This document shows, one piece after another, positions 8,554 to 16,762 of a DNA stretch of 64,000 nucleotides. The position numbers were made by a program, and so were the translations under genes. The notes beneath the pieces were generated by a model that saw only the letters and a program-made list of their open reading frames with translations, did no database searches and was not told where the DNA came from. The stretch spans positions 620,001 to 684,000 of the forward strand of contig NZ_BEWM01000002.1 in assembly GCF_002723935.1 (NCBI RefSeq), read 5' to 3'. Each line of letters opens with the position of its first letter. Position 1 is the first letter of the stretch. The stretch is from Gluconobacter cerinus. GTDB taxonomy: Bacteria > Pseudomonadota > Alphaproteobacteria > Acetobacterales > Acetobacteraceae.

Positions 8554-8582
8554 AACATAGGAGTGCTGTTGCCGTCCTGCAA
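8554..8582 (-). promoter_or_regulatory. Likely sigma-70 promoter of ssrA
   Basis: On the minus strand TTGCAG (8577-8582) and TATGTT (8554-8559) are separated by 17 bases. This predicts a start near 8547, just before the first stem of the acceptor piece. The match to consensus is moderate, and the placement relative to the RNA gives most of the support. Confidence 0.45.
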
Positions 8583-8669
8583 GGGGAAAAGACGAAGCGC
8601 ATGATGATGCCGCCCGGACTCGTCTCTTGCGGTGGCGGGAGATGTTTCGTCATGCTAGAGCCGCGGCCT

Positions 8670-9581
8670 ATGGCACTGACATCCGAACAGCGCGCTGAGA
8701 TCGAAGCTCAGCGCAACGAGCCCCAGCTGACCTCCCGCCCGACAGTTCCGGCGATGGAGAAACTTCTTTTCACGCCCATCGAGGTGCTGGATCATGGTTT
8801 CCTGCGCGTCGTCGATTATATGGGCGATGATGGAGCCGTCGTTCAGGCTGCCCGGGTGTCTTATGGGCGTGGCACCAAGAAGGTGTCTGAAGATGCCGGA
8901 CTGATCCGCTATCTGATGCGTCATCGGCATTCGACGCCGTTCGAGATGTGCGAAATCAAGTTCCACGTGAAGCTTCCGGTTTTCGTGGCACGGCAGTGGA
9001 TTCGTCATCGCATGGCGAGCGTGAACGAATATTCCGCGCGCTATTCGATTCTCGACCGTGAGTTCTATCTGCCAGCTCTGGATCAGGTTGCATCGCAGAG
9101 CGCCTCGAACCGTCAGGGACGCAGCGAAGCTCTTGATCCGGAAACAGCAGAGCGCGTGCTTGAGATTCTGCGTCGTGACGCCAGCCAGTGCTACGATGAT
9201 TATGAATCGATGCTGGACCCAGAGGGCACCGGCCTGGCCCGTGAACTGGCGCGCATGAACCTGACGCTGAACACCTATACCCAGTGGTATTGGAAGATCG
9301 ATCTGCACAATCTGATGCACTTCCTCGCCCTGCGCGCGGATCCGCATGCGCAGTACGAGATTCGCGTTTATGCAGAAAAGATGATTGAACTCCTGCATGC
9401 CTGGGTGCCGGCAACGGCTGCTGCATTCGAAGAATATCGTCGCGGAGCCTTCACGTTCTCAGCGGGGATGCTGAACGTGGTGCGCCGCCGTCTGGCGGGA
9501 GAGGCCGTGACACAGGAAACGTCCGGGCTTTCCAAGCGCGAATGGATCGAGATGAACGACATTCTCGAACCAGAAGCTTGA
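8670..9581 (+). CDS. thyX: Flavin-dependent thymidylate synthase ThyX
   Basis: The product has 303 residues. The ThyX signature is complete: [14 protein letters not shown] begins at about residue 112 and fits RHRxxSxNExSxRY, which binds FAD and dUMP. It makes dTMP from dUMP using methylenetetrahydrofolate and NAD(P)H, in place of ThyA. The start at 8670 (MALTSEQ) is chosen because further upstream the open frame overlaps the divergent tmRNA promoter region and reads as low-similarity sequence. An ATG at 8652 is also possible. A small membrane-protein gene follows 14 bases after the stop. The identification is secure. Confidence 0.94.
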   Translation: MALTSEQRAEIEAQRNEPQLTSRPTVPAMEKLLFTPIEVLDHGFLRVVDYMGDDGAVVQAARVSYGRGTKKVSEDAGLIRYLMRHRHSTPFEMCEIKFHVKLPVFVARQWIRHRMASVNEYSARYSILDREFYLPALDQVASQSASNRQGRSEALDPETAERVLEILRRDASQCYDDYESMLDPEGTGLARELARMNLTLNTYTQWYWKIDLHNLMHFLALRADPHAQYEIRVYAEKMIELLHAWVPATAAAFEEYRRGAFTFSAGMLNVVRRRLAGEAVTQETSGLSKREWIEMNDILEPEA

Positions 9582-9595
9582 GATAACCGAAAATC

Positions 9596-9832
9596 GTGAA
9601 CGATTTTGACAAGCTCCTGCGAGAAGCTCCTTCCGTGCAAAGTGAAACTTCGGCTGAAATAGAGCCGCAGTTGCCGCGGATCTGGCCTTGGGCGATTCTC
9701 GCAGGGCTGCTCATTCTTGCGTCCGTGTGCATCCACATTTTCTGGCCTGCACCGGCACACAAGCATATGGCCCTTTGTAAAAAGGGCCTGACTGAACACT
9801 GCTATAAAATTGACCCTACCGTCGAAAATTAA
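9596..9832 (+). CDS. Small single-span membrane protein
   Basis: The product has 78 residues and starts at GTG. A charged N-terminal region (about 1-28) is followed by one hydrophobic segment of about 20 residues (WPWAILAGLLILASVCIHIF). The C-terminal tail is short and contains two cysteines (CKKGLTEHCYKID), which would face the periplasm if the N-terminus is inside. The gene follows thyX by 14 bases and may be co-transcribed. A perfect 8-bp inverted repeat at 9769-9788 lies within its last third and could act as a transcript-end structure. No family is recognised. Confidence 0.55.
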   Translation: MNDFDKLLREAPSVQSETSAEIEPQLPRIWPWAILAGLLILASVCIHIFWPAPAHKHMALCKKGLTEHCYKIDPTVEN

Positions 9833-10060
9833 GTTCGTATTTCGGTGAGTAAAATGGTCGGTGGATTTCCTGTTTTCCGGAATCGCTGTTTCTGAACTGA
9901 TTCTACGGAGAACGAATGTGGAATCACGTCCGACTCACATTTCGTAGATCTTAATCAACAAACTTATCCACAGGCTTTGAACCCACAAAGTGGGGGTCGA
10001 CGGCGTGCACGGTTCTTTTTGGAGAATCGCGTAGAACGCTTGATTTTCTGGGAAAAATCG

Positions 10061-10135
10061 TGGTGCCGGGTGAGGGATTTGAACCCCCGACCTTCGGTTT
10101 ACAAAACCGCTGCACTACCACTGTGCTAACCCGGC
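10061..10135 (-). tRNA. tRNA-Thr (anticodon TGT)
   Basis: The minus-strand sequence folds into a full cloverleaf. The acceptor GCCGGGT pairs with ACCCGGC, the D-stem is GCAC/GTGC, the anticodon loop is TTTGTAA with anticodon TGT, and the T-arm contains GGTTCAAATCC. CCA is encoded at 10061-10063. The outermost anticodon-stem pair is G-A. It reads ACA threonine codons. Confidence 0.95.
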
Positions 10136-10203
10136 ATCCACAGCCCGGCTTTTTCCACGCCGAGACCCCTTTGGTCAAGCTCCTGAGTGTCGATTCTGTA
10201 ATT

Positions 10204-10362
10204 TTATCGTGTCGCAGGGGTCATGAGGCTTGGTGGCGGGGGAAGATGGGAGGAGTTATTCGTGAAGCCGTAGCCGTCTGAAGAAAGCCCATGATGGACT
10301 ACAGGCGGCTTAGCACAAGCCGACAGAAGTAGTGCTGTTCCCAGCAGGAGAAGACGGGTCAT
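10204..10362 (-). CDS. Small lipoprotein overlapping the mrp stop codon, 52 residues
   Basis: The ATG at 10362 overlaps the mrp stop as ATGA, which favours translational coupling. The product has a short signal peptide with the lipobox LLSAC (Cys16), then a small mature part that is Ser/Gly/His-rich and ends Pro-rich (HLPPPPSLMTPATR). It stops with TAA at 10204. No domain is recognised. The combination of overlap, lipobox and clean stop makes a real gene likely. Lipidation would place about 37 residues on a membrane face. Confidence 0.6.
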   Translation of the reverse strand: MTRLLLLGTALLLSACAKPPVVHHGLSSDGYGFTNNSSHLPPPPSLMTPATR

Positions 10363-11549
10363 GAGGAAGCCTTTTCATCAGAGTGGCTGAGGGCCTCGGC
10401 AATAGTCGTGGCGAGTGCCGTGTAGGCACGGGCAGCTTCGCTGTCAGGTGCCGAGAGGATAATGGGCGTGCCCTGATCACCGCTGGCCCGGATGTCAGCC
10501 AACAGGGGAATTTCGCCGAGGAAGGGTACGCCAAGGCGTTCAGCCTCTTCTCTGGCACCACCGTGGCCAAAAAGCTCAGTGCGGTGATTACAATTAGGGC
10601 AGCAGAAATAGGACATGTTCTCCACAACGCCGAGGATGGGAGTTTCCATCCGTTCGAACATGGAAACGCCACGTCGCGCATCTAGCAGCGCAATGTCCTG
10701 AGGCGTGGAGACAATAACAGCCCCACCCCTGGCCATCTTGGCTCCAAGCTTCTGGGCCAGTGTCAGTTGGGCATCACCGGTTCCGGGTGGCATGTCTATG
10801 ACAAGGACGTCCAGATCTCCCCAATCCACTTCTCCAAGGAACTGGGTGAGGGCGCCCATGACCATGGGGCCACGCCAGATCATGGCCTGATGCTCGTCCA
10901 CCAGATAGCCGATGGACATACTTTTCAGCCCCCAGGCTTCAATGGGAATGATCCGGCCTTCAATGACTTCGGGGCGTGTATTGCGGCCAAGCATCCGCGG
11001 CAGGGACGGGCCGTAGATGTCTGCATCCAGCAGTCCGGTCCGCACACCGAGTTTGGCCAGTCCGGCTGCAAGGTTCACAGCGGTTGTGGATTTGCCAACG
11101 CCTCCCTTGCCGGACGCAACAGCGACGACGGCTTTTACACCCGGCAGAAGCGTCTCTGGAGCATGACGGCTGGACGCATTCTGCCGTTTGCCGCCCAGAT
11201 TGAACGGCCGGTGACCGCCCCCGGCTGCTGGGGCTTGTGCGTTGGCCGGTGGTGGCGTGGTAGCGCGATGGGCTGTCAGGGAAATTGTTGCTCCCGTCAG
11301 GCCTGGAATGCGCGCGATCTCTGCTTCAACCTGAGGTCTGATCGGCTCCATGCGCGACACGTTGTCCCGCGAGGTGGCAAGGGTCACGTGCGCATGTCCA
11401 TCGCGAACTGAAACACCTTCCAGCGACGCAAAGGACAATACGTTCGATCCAAGGCCAGTTTGTTCGTTGTTCAGAATCTCGGAAATGCGTTTCTCGGCAT
11501 TGGCATGTGATTCGTCAGAAGAATTGGTCGGGGGGAGATGATCGGTCAT
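10359..11549 (-). CDS. mrp: Mrp/ApbC family iron-sulfur cluster carrier ATPase
   Basis: The product has 396 residues. An N-terminal DUF59/MIP18-like domain covers about 15-95, a variable Pro/Ala/Gly linker about 96-130, and the P-loop ATPase domain the rest. The deviant Walker A motif SGKGGVGKST is at 146-155, and a CxxC motif (CCPNC) near 316-320 is the cluster-binding site at the dimer interface. Mrp proteins bind and transfer [4Fe-4S] clusters. The start at 11549 is chosen because upstream frame is unrelated and crosses into the promoter of the divergent protease gene. A small lipoprotein gene overlaps the stop. Confidence 0.92.
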   Translation of the reverse strand: MTDHLPPTNSSDESHANAEKRISEILNNEQTGLGSNVLSFASLEGVSVRDGHAHVTLATSRDNVSRMEPIRPQVEAEIARIPGLTGATISLTAHRATTPPPANAQAPAAGGGHRPFNLGGKRQNASSRHAPETLLPGVKAVVAVASGKGGVGKSTTAVNLAAGLAKLGVRTGLLDADIYGPSLPRMLGRNTRPEVIEGRIIPIEAWGLKSMSIGYLVDEHQAMIWRGPMVMGALTQFLGEVDWGDLDVLVIDMPPGTGDAQLTLAQKLGAKMARGGAVIVSTPQDIALLDARRGVSMFERMETPILGVVENMSYFCCPNCNHRTELFGHGGAREEAERLGVPFLGEIPLLADIRASGDQGTPIILSAPDSEAARAYTALATTIAEALSHSDEKASS

Positions 11550-11666
11550 GCCAAGACTCTTTTTTCTGGGGGAACGGCCTGTCAGGAAGGAGAAACAGCG
11601 TAGCATATGCCCCTCCTGAACTACAGGATGGTGACGAATGACTGTCTTCTGCGTTAGCGTGTCACC

Positions 11667-13202
11667 ATGAGCAGATTGACCGCCAGCCTTGCCCTGTCCT
11701 GCGCCGTTTCCCTGGCGCTGTCCGTTACGACGGTACAGGCCCAGACCGCCCCGCAGCCCTCTCCGGCACCCGTACCAGTCCCGCGATCCGTTCCGTCCAG
11801 CTTCGCGGATCTGGCAAATCGCCTTCTTCCGTCCGTGGTGAACGTTTCGACGTCTGCTGTGCTCAAGCCTGGTAAGGATGAAGACAAGGGGCCGGACGCC
11901 AGTGGTCCGGATGGGCCGCAGGTGCCGCAGTTCCCGCAGGGCTCTCCACTGGAAAAATTCTTTCACGACTACATGACTCACAAGCCGGCACCGAACCGGC
12001 CGCCGCGGCGGATGCAGGCTCTGGGATCAGGCTTTATTGTCGATCCGGCAGGCATCATCGTGACGAACAATCACGTCATTGAAGGCGCAGATCAGGTCTC
12101 CGTGACACTTCAGGATGGTACCGAACTGCCGGCTAAGATTGTTGGGCGTGACAGTCAGGTTGATCTGGCCGTTCTGGAAGTCAAACCGAAACATCCGCTG
12201 CCGGCTGTTCCGTTAGGACACAGCGATGCCGCCAGGATCGGAGACTGGGTGGTGGCCATTGGCAATCCGTTCGGCCTGAACGGAACAGTCACGGCAGGTA
12301 TCATCTCGTCCCGCGGACGGAATGTCGAACACGGCCTGTATGATGACTATATCCAGACGGATGCAGCCATTAACCGGGGAAATTCTGGCGGCCCACTCTT
12401 TAATCTCTCGGGCGAAGTTATTGGCATCAACACCTTGATCTATGGTGGGGCCGGGGGTGATTCTATCGGGATCGGCTTTGCCATCCCGGCGGATGACGCG
12501 CGCGGCATCATTGATCAGCTTCGCAAGACAGGTCATGTGTCGCGCGGGTGGATGGGACTGAAGTTCCAGAATGTCTCCTACGACATTGCTGAGGATCTTG
12601 ATTTTCACCAGGCGGACGGCACGGTCGGCAAGGGCGCTCTGGTATCTGAAGTGGGGCCGAAAAGTCCGGCAGCCCAGGCTGGCCTGCAGGTTGGTGACAT
12701 CATCACTCGTGTGGGCAGTCAGGATGTGACGGGTCAGACCATGCCGCGCATCATTGCGTCCATTCTGCCTGGAACCAAGACAGAGCTGACCGTCTGGCAT
12801 AAGGGCAGCATCAAGACGCTTCCGATCACGCTGGCACAGTCGCCAAACGCGCCAGATATGCCACCGTCCGACACGCATCAACCAACGCATACGAAAGCGG
12901 CATTTGGCGAGCTGGGTCTGGCGGTGCGTTCCATCGATGCAGAAATGCGCACCCAATATGCTCTGACAGACGATCAGCGCGGCGTGCTGGTGGATCGGGT
13001 TGAACCGTCCAGTCCGGCCACATCTCGCGGGATTGCCGTTGGGAATGTGATTACGCAGGTTGGGCAGGATCAGATCGACACGCCGGATGCGTTTGCCAAA
13101 GCGGTGAGCCGCGCGCTGGAACAGAAGAAGAAAGAAGTTCTGCTGTTGGTGCAGGATGATGACGGGCTACGCTGGGTACCAGTTCCTTTTCTGGGGAACT
13201 GA
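11667..13202 (+). CDS. degP: Do/DegP-family periplasmic serine protease
   Basis: The product has 511 residues. A signal peptide ends near residue 25 (TTVQA/Q). The trypsin-like domain holds the catalytic triad His136 (TNNHVIEG), Asp166 (QVDLAVLEV) and Ser240 (RGNSGGPLFN). Two PDZ domains follow at about 300-375 and 415-500. Deg proteases degrade or refold misfolded envelope proteins and are often under envelope-stress control. A loop of about 45 residues before the catalytic domain is Pro/Gly/Asp-rich, as in LA loops. The gene is divergent from mrp with 117 bases between, and is followed at 30 bases by a GT25 gene. Degree of similarity cannot decide between DegP and DegQ/MucD naming. Confidence 0.92.
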   Translation: MSRLTASLALSCAVSLALSVTTVQAQTAPQPSPAPVPVPRSVPSSFADLANRLLPSVVNVSTSAVLKPGKDEDKGPDASGPDGPQVPQFPQGSPLEKFFHDYMTHKPAPNRPPRRMQALGSGFIVDPAGIIVTNNHVIEGADQVSVTLQDGTELPAKIVGRDSQVDLAVLEVKPKHPLPAVPLGHSDAARIGDWVVAIGNPFGLNGTVTAGIISSRGRNVEHGLYDDYIQTDAAINRGNSGGPLFNLSGEVIGINTLIYGGAGGDSIGIGFAIPADDARGIIDQLRKTGHVSRGWMGLKFQNVSYDIAEDLDFHQADGTVGKGALVSEVGPKSPAAQAGLQVGDIITRVGSQDVTGQTMPRIIASILPGTKTELTVWHKGSIKTLPITLAQSPNAPDMPPSDTHQPTHTKAAFGELGLAVRSIDAEMRTQYALTDDQRGVLVDRVEPSSPATSRGIAVGNVITQVGQDQIDTPDAFAKAVSRALEQKKKEVLLLVQDDDGLRWVPVPFLGN

Positions 13203-13232
13203 TCCGCTCAGCTTCTTAGGGTGTGAGGGGCG

Positions 13233-13985
13233 ATGAAGAATTACGTCATCAGTCTTGCTTCCAGGCCAGACCGGCTTGCGCAGTTCAATGTCATAAATGC
13301 GCCGTTCCTCGACCAGATTACCATTTTCCCTGCGACAGATAAAAATGATGTCAGCAAGCAGGCGTGTGTTGATGCCGGTATCGTTTTAAATGACGCCGAT
13401 TATGACGATACGGCGCTTGCCGTCGCGATGTCGCATCTGAGGCTATGGCAGCTCTGCCGGGACATCGGGGAGCCCATTATGGTCATGGAGGATGACGTTC
13501 ATCTGTCTCCAGATTTCTGGAAAGACCGAGAGCAGGCGCTGACCACCAATCCTGATTATGATTTTCTGGCTCTCGGGTTCAACACGGATTGGCCGTTGGA
13601 GGTGGCGTTTGTTCCGGGCTCCATGAAGGCGACAATCATTTTTGATGAAGAGCAGCCAAAGTTCTTAAAAGGGCGTGCGTTCTGTTACCCGCAACTCAGC
13701 GCCTTCGCAGGCTGTTGCTGCTACGTCATCACGCCTGCCTGCGCAAAATTCTTTATGGAAAATATCTTTCCGATAAAGGACGGGTATTACGCTCTGCGGT
13801 ATTTTACATCTCCCGTTTGCCGGGAATTTACCCGCATACGATGGACGAACGTTGGCATTGATGTTGCCATCAGCATGGTTCTGCAAGACGTCAGGTCCTA
13901 CGTGTGTCTCCCACCAATCGCCATTCCGGGGAATGACTGGTCCAGCTCTTCGTTTGAACGAGGCGGGCATCTGATCTCGCTCTGA
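13233..13985 (+). CDS. GT25-like glycosyltransferase (LPS type)
   Basis: The product has 250 residues. The N-terminus MKNYVISLASRPDRLAQF is the GT25 start pattern. It is followed by AMSHLRLWQLC and the acidic metal-binding motif IMVMEDDVHLSPDF, typical of LPS galactosyl- or glucosyl-type GT25 enzymes such as LgtB or Lex2B. It is cytosolic with no membrane span. Two cysteine-rich segments (GCCCYVITPACAKFF and the region of VCREF) are notable. The donor sugar is not deducible. The gene lies 30 bases downstream of the protease and is not part of a polysaccharide cluster. Confidence 0.75.
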   Translation: MKNYVISLASRPDRLAQFNVINAPFLDQITIFPATDKNDVSKQACVDAGIVLNDADYDDTALAVAMSHLRLWQLCRDIGEPIMVMEDDVHLSPDFWKDREQALTTNPDYDFLALGFNTDWPLEVAFVPGSMKATIIFDEEQPKFLKGRAFCYPQLSAFAGCCCYVITPACAKFFMENIFPIKDGYYALRYFTSPVCREFTRIRWTNVGIDVAISMVLQDVRSYVCLPPIAIPGNDWSSSSFERGGHLISL

Positions 13986-14014
13986 AACGGGTGGACGGAA
14001 GAACCGGGAAGCTC

Positions 14015-14046
14015 TTAAAGCGCTCATGATATGATGAGCGCTTTAA
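14015..14046. promoter_or_regulatory. Perfect 13-bp inverted repeat over the annotated start of the FUSC gene
   Basis: TTAAAGCGCTCAT (14015-14027) and ATGAGCGCTTTAA (14034-14046) are exact inverse complements separated by six bases. The ATG ATG that opens the next frame lies inside the loop and right arm. There is no T-run on the correct side of either strand for a simple terminator. It could be a repressor operator or an RNA hairpin that masks translation. Confidence 0.6.
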
Positions 14047-15101
14047 AAAAAATCACACAGGCTTGGCTGATGGTCCCGCCGAAGGGAAGCAGTTGGCGAG
14101 AGGTTCTGCGACCCGCCACGCGCCAGACTATTCGCGTTCTGGTTTCGATCGTCACAGCCTGGGTTGTGGGCATGACGCTCCATCTTCAGGAAACAATCTG
14201 GGCGCTCGTGACCGCGCTGATTGTTACGCAGTCCAGCATAACGCAGACAATGGCAACAGCCCGCGATCAGATTACCGGCACGCTGCTAGGCGCTGTCGCG
14301 GGGATCGTGGCGGTCTTGCTGGAAATGTGGACGGGTCTGCGGTGGCTGCCTTTCTGGATCGTTCTCGCGCCATTGGCCTTTCTCGCAGCCGTTCAGACCA
14401 ATCTGCGGTTTGCCTGTATCACCCTGATTATTGTGTATCTGTTTCCGAGCGAAGGCAGCCCGTTCCTGCCAATGGTGACGCGGCTGACGGCTATTATGAT
14501 TGGTGTGGTTGTCTCTCTGGTGGTGTCCTTCGTGGTATTGCACAGCAGTGCCCGAAAGCAGGCTTTCCACACATCCAGCCGTATCCTGCGACGTCTGGAC
14601 GGACTGCTGGAAGGCGCACTGGATCAGAAAACGGGCTGGCGGGAAATTGAAACCCGGAACGAAGCCTGTGTGGCCCTTCTGATCGAACTTGAAGGCGCAG
14701 TGGAAGAGGCCAGGCGCGAGCGTTTCAGTGATCTGGAGAAGCGCGATCCTGTGCTTGCGGCACTTCCAAGGTTGATGCGGCGGCTCCTGAACGATACGAT
14801 GCTGGTGGCTCGAGCAATCGCGACAGGCCGTGCAGCAGGGAATACAGGCCTTGTTCCACTCTACAAAAGCCTCAGCCACACGCTGAGAGCATTGGCTCAT
14901 AGCTGTGAACAAAGGTTTGTTCGCAAGCAGGACCGTCATCCGCATCAGCCGGAAGACAAGGATATTCTCGAACTTCTTCCACGGCTGGAAGAACAGACGC
15001 GGCCTGAAATGCGCTTCGTCATGTCTTTGTTCAAGGATGATCTGGAGCGCGCTGTAGGCGTTCTTATGCGGGATGATGCTAGTGCTGCCAAAGGGCTCTA
15101 G
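14031..15101 (+). CDS. FUSC-type membrane protein (aromatic acid exporter/fusaric acid resistance-like)
   Basis: The product has 356 residues. The N-terminal half has about six hydrophobic segments, including the FUSC motif region LVTALIVTQSSITQTMATARDQ and GTLLGAVAGIVAVLL. The C-terminal half (from about 175) is cytosolic, helical and rich in Arg/Glu. Members of this fold (YccS/AaeB/DUF939) are linked to export of aromatic acids or to envelope processes. The start is uncertain: 14031 lies within a 13-bp palindrome, and an in-frame ATG at 14070 would leave the palindrome upstream as an operator. The protein acts in the inner membrane. Family membership is well supported, the substrate is not. 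Confidence 0.75.
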   Translation: MMSALKKITQAWLMVPPKGSSWREVLRPATRQTIRVLVSIVTAWVVGMTLHLQETIWALVTALIVTQSSITQTMATARDQITGTLLGAVAGIVAVLLEMWTGLRWLPFWIVLAPLAFLAAVQTNLRFACITLIIVYLFPSEGSPFLPMVTRLTAIMIGVVVSLVVSFVVLHSSARKQAFHTSSRILRRLDGLLEGALDQKTGWREIETRNEACVALLIELEGAVEEARRERFSDLEKRDPVLAALPRLMRRLLNDTMLVARAIATGRAAGNTGLVPLYKSLSHTLRALAHSCEQRFVRKQDRHPHQPEDKDILELLPRLEEQTRPEMRFVMSLFKDDLERAVGVLMRDDASAAKGL

Positions 15102-15224
15102 GCGCCGGTTGATGGCGTTTTTTCGAAACCCGGTCGTGATCTCCCGCGTTTTCTGGAGAGCTCGGTGCATCTGCCCGGAAAACCGGCCCCCGTCAGAGGC
15201 TGGTCATTAGGAACGGAGAAATCC

Positions 15225-16682
15225 ATGATTACGCACGAAACCCTCAAGTCTCTTCCCGCCGGTGTGCAGGCTCCGCCCTACGACATCAACGGGATAAAGC
15301 CAGGGATCGTGCATTTTGGTGTGGGCAATTTCTTTCGTGCCCACGAGGCATTTTATGTTGAGCAAATTCTCAAGGATGATCCCAACTGGGGCATCATTGG
15401 CGTCGGTCTGACGGGCGGTGACCGCTCGAAGAAAAAAGCTGAAGAATTCAAAAAGCAGGATTGCCTCTTCTCCCTGACGGAAACGGCACCGTCCGGTAAA
15501 AGCACTGTCCGCGTCATGGGCGCATTGCGGGACTATCTGCTGGCTCCGGCAGATCCTGAAGCCGTACTGAAGCACCTCTCAGACCCTGCTATCCGGATTG
15601 TTTCCATGACGATCACGGAAGGTGGCTACAACATCAATGAATCGACGGGTGCGTTCGATCTTGAGAATGCGGCTGTTCAGCAGGATCTGAAGACGCCGGA
15701 AGCGCCGTCCACGATCTTCGGATACGTTGTGGAAGGACTCCGTCGCCGCCGGGATGCCGGGGGTAAGGCCTTTACGATCATGTCCTGCGATAATCTGCGG
15801 CACAATGGGAACGTCGCCCGCAAGGCGTTCCTGGGTTATGCAAAGGCGCGTGATCCGGAACTGGCTAAGTGGATTGAAGAAAACGCCACATTCCCCAACG
15901 GGATGGTGGATCGCATCACACCGACCGTGTCTTCAGAAATTGCCAAGCGCCTGAATGAGGCCAGTGGTCTGAGCGACGATCTTCCGCTCGTTGCTGAGGA
16001 TTTTCATCAGTGGGTGCTGGAAGACAGCTTTGCTGACGGACGCCCGGCACTGGAAAAGGCCGGCGTCCAGTTCGTCGATGATGTGACGGACTACGAACAT
16101 GTGAAGATCCGCATGCTGAATGCTGGCCACATCATGCTCTGCTTCCCTGCCGTTCTGGTCGGGTATGAAAATGTTGATGAGGCGGTTCGTGATGAGGATC
16201 TGCGCGGTAATCTGGAGAACTTCCTCAATAAGGATGTCATCCCGACCCTGGAAGCCCCGCCGGGCATGACGCTGGAAGGGTATCGTGACAGCGTGATCAG
16301 CCGCTTCTCCAATCCGGCGATGGCTGACCAGACACTGCGAATTTCAGGGGATGGTTCCTCGAAAATTCAGGTCTTCTGGACGGAAACGGTGCGTCAGGCC
16401 CTTGAAGGCAAGCGGGATCTATCCCGAATTGCGTTTGGCATGGCAGCGTACCTTGAGATGCTACGTGGGAAGAGCGAGAAGGGTGGAACGTATGAGCCGT
16501 TCGAGCCAACCTTCGGTGATCAGCAGAAGGCACTTGCGAAAGCAGACGACTTTGAGAGCGCTCTGAAACTTCCCGCTTTTGATGCCTGGCGTGACCTTGA
16601 TAATGCGACGCTTAACGAGAAGGTTATCGCGCTGCGCAAGATCATTCGCGAGAAGGGCGTCAAGGCTGCGCTTCCAGCCTGA
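15225..16682 (+). CDS. Long-chain polyol dehydrogenase (mannitol 2-dehydrogenase family)
   Basis: The product has 485 residues. The start at 15225 is preceded by CGGAGAA. The N-terminal Rossmann region begins IVHFGVGNFFRAHEAFY. The catalytic pattern KxxxxNxxH is visible as KIRMLNAGH, giving Lys294, Asn299 and His302, as in mannitol 2-dehydrogenases that lack a catalytic metal. These cytosolic enzymes interconvert mannitol and fructose (or related polyols and ketoses) with NAD(P). Acetic acid bacteria use them for soluble polyol metabolism and fructose reduction. The gene is monocistronic and ends at a strong terminator. Coenzyme preference cannot be read here. Confidence 0.9.
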   Translation: MITHETLKSLPAGVQAPPYDINGIKPGIVHFGVGNFFRAHEAFYVEQILKDDPNWGIIGVGLTGGDRSKKKAEEFKKQDCLFSLTETAPSGKSTVRVMGALRDYLLAPADPEAVLKHLSDPAIRIVSMTITEGGYNINESTGAFDLENAAVQQDLKTPEAPSTIFGYVVEGLRRRRDAGGKAFTIMSCDNLRHNGNVARKAFLGYAKARDPELAKWIEENATFPNGMVDRITPTVSSEIAKRLNEASGLSDDLPLVAEDFHQWVLEDSFADGRPALEKAGVQFVDDVTDYEHVKIRMLNAGHIMLCFPAVLVGYENVDEAVRDEDLRGNLENFLNKDVIPTLEAPPGMTLEGYRDSVISRFSNPAMADQTLRISGDGSSKIQVFWTETVRQALEGKRDLSRIAFGMAAYLEMLRGKSEKGGTYEPFEPTFGDQQKALAKADDFESALKLPAFDAWRDLDNATLNEKVIALRKIIREKGVKAALPA

Positions 16683-16707
16683 AACCGGGCAGCCTGATAG
16701 ATTTTTT

Positions 16708-16740
16708 AACCGCTTCTCTTTAGGGGGAAGCGGTTTTTTT
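16708..16740 (+). terminator. Intrinsic terminator of the polyol dehydrogenase gene
   Basis: A 9-bp stem AACCGCTTC/GAAGCGGTT (16708-16716 and 16727-16735) has a 10-base loop and is followed directly by a T run to 16740. It lies 25 bases after the stop codon. Confidence 0.9.
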
Positions 16741-16762
16741 ATGGGCTGGCGCCCATCCGTTT

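Noticed and set aside
9964-9972. Perfect DnaA box (TTATCCACA) in the gap after the small thyX-linked gene
   Set aside because: Only one copy was seen and no origin-type A/T region or box cluster is near, so an origin is not supported.
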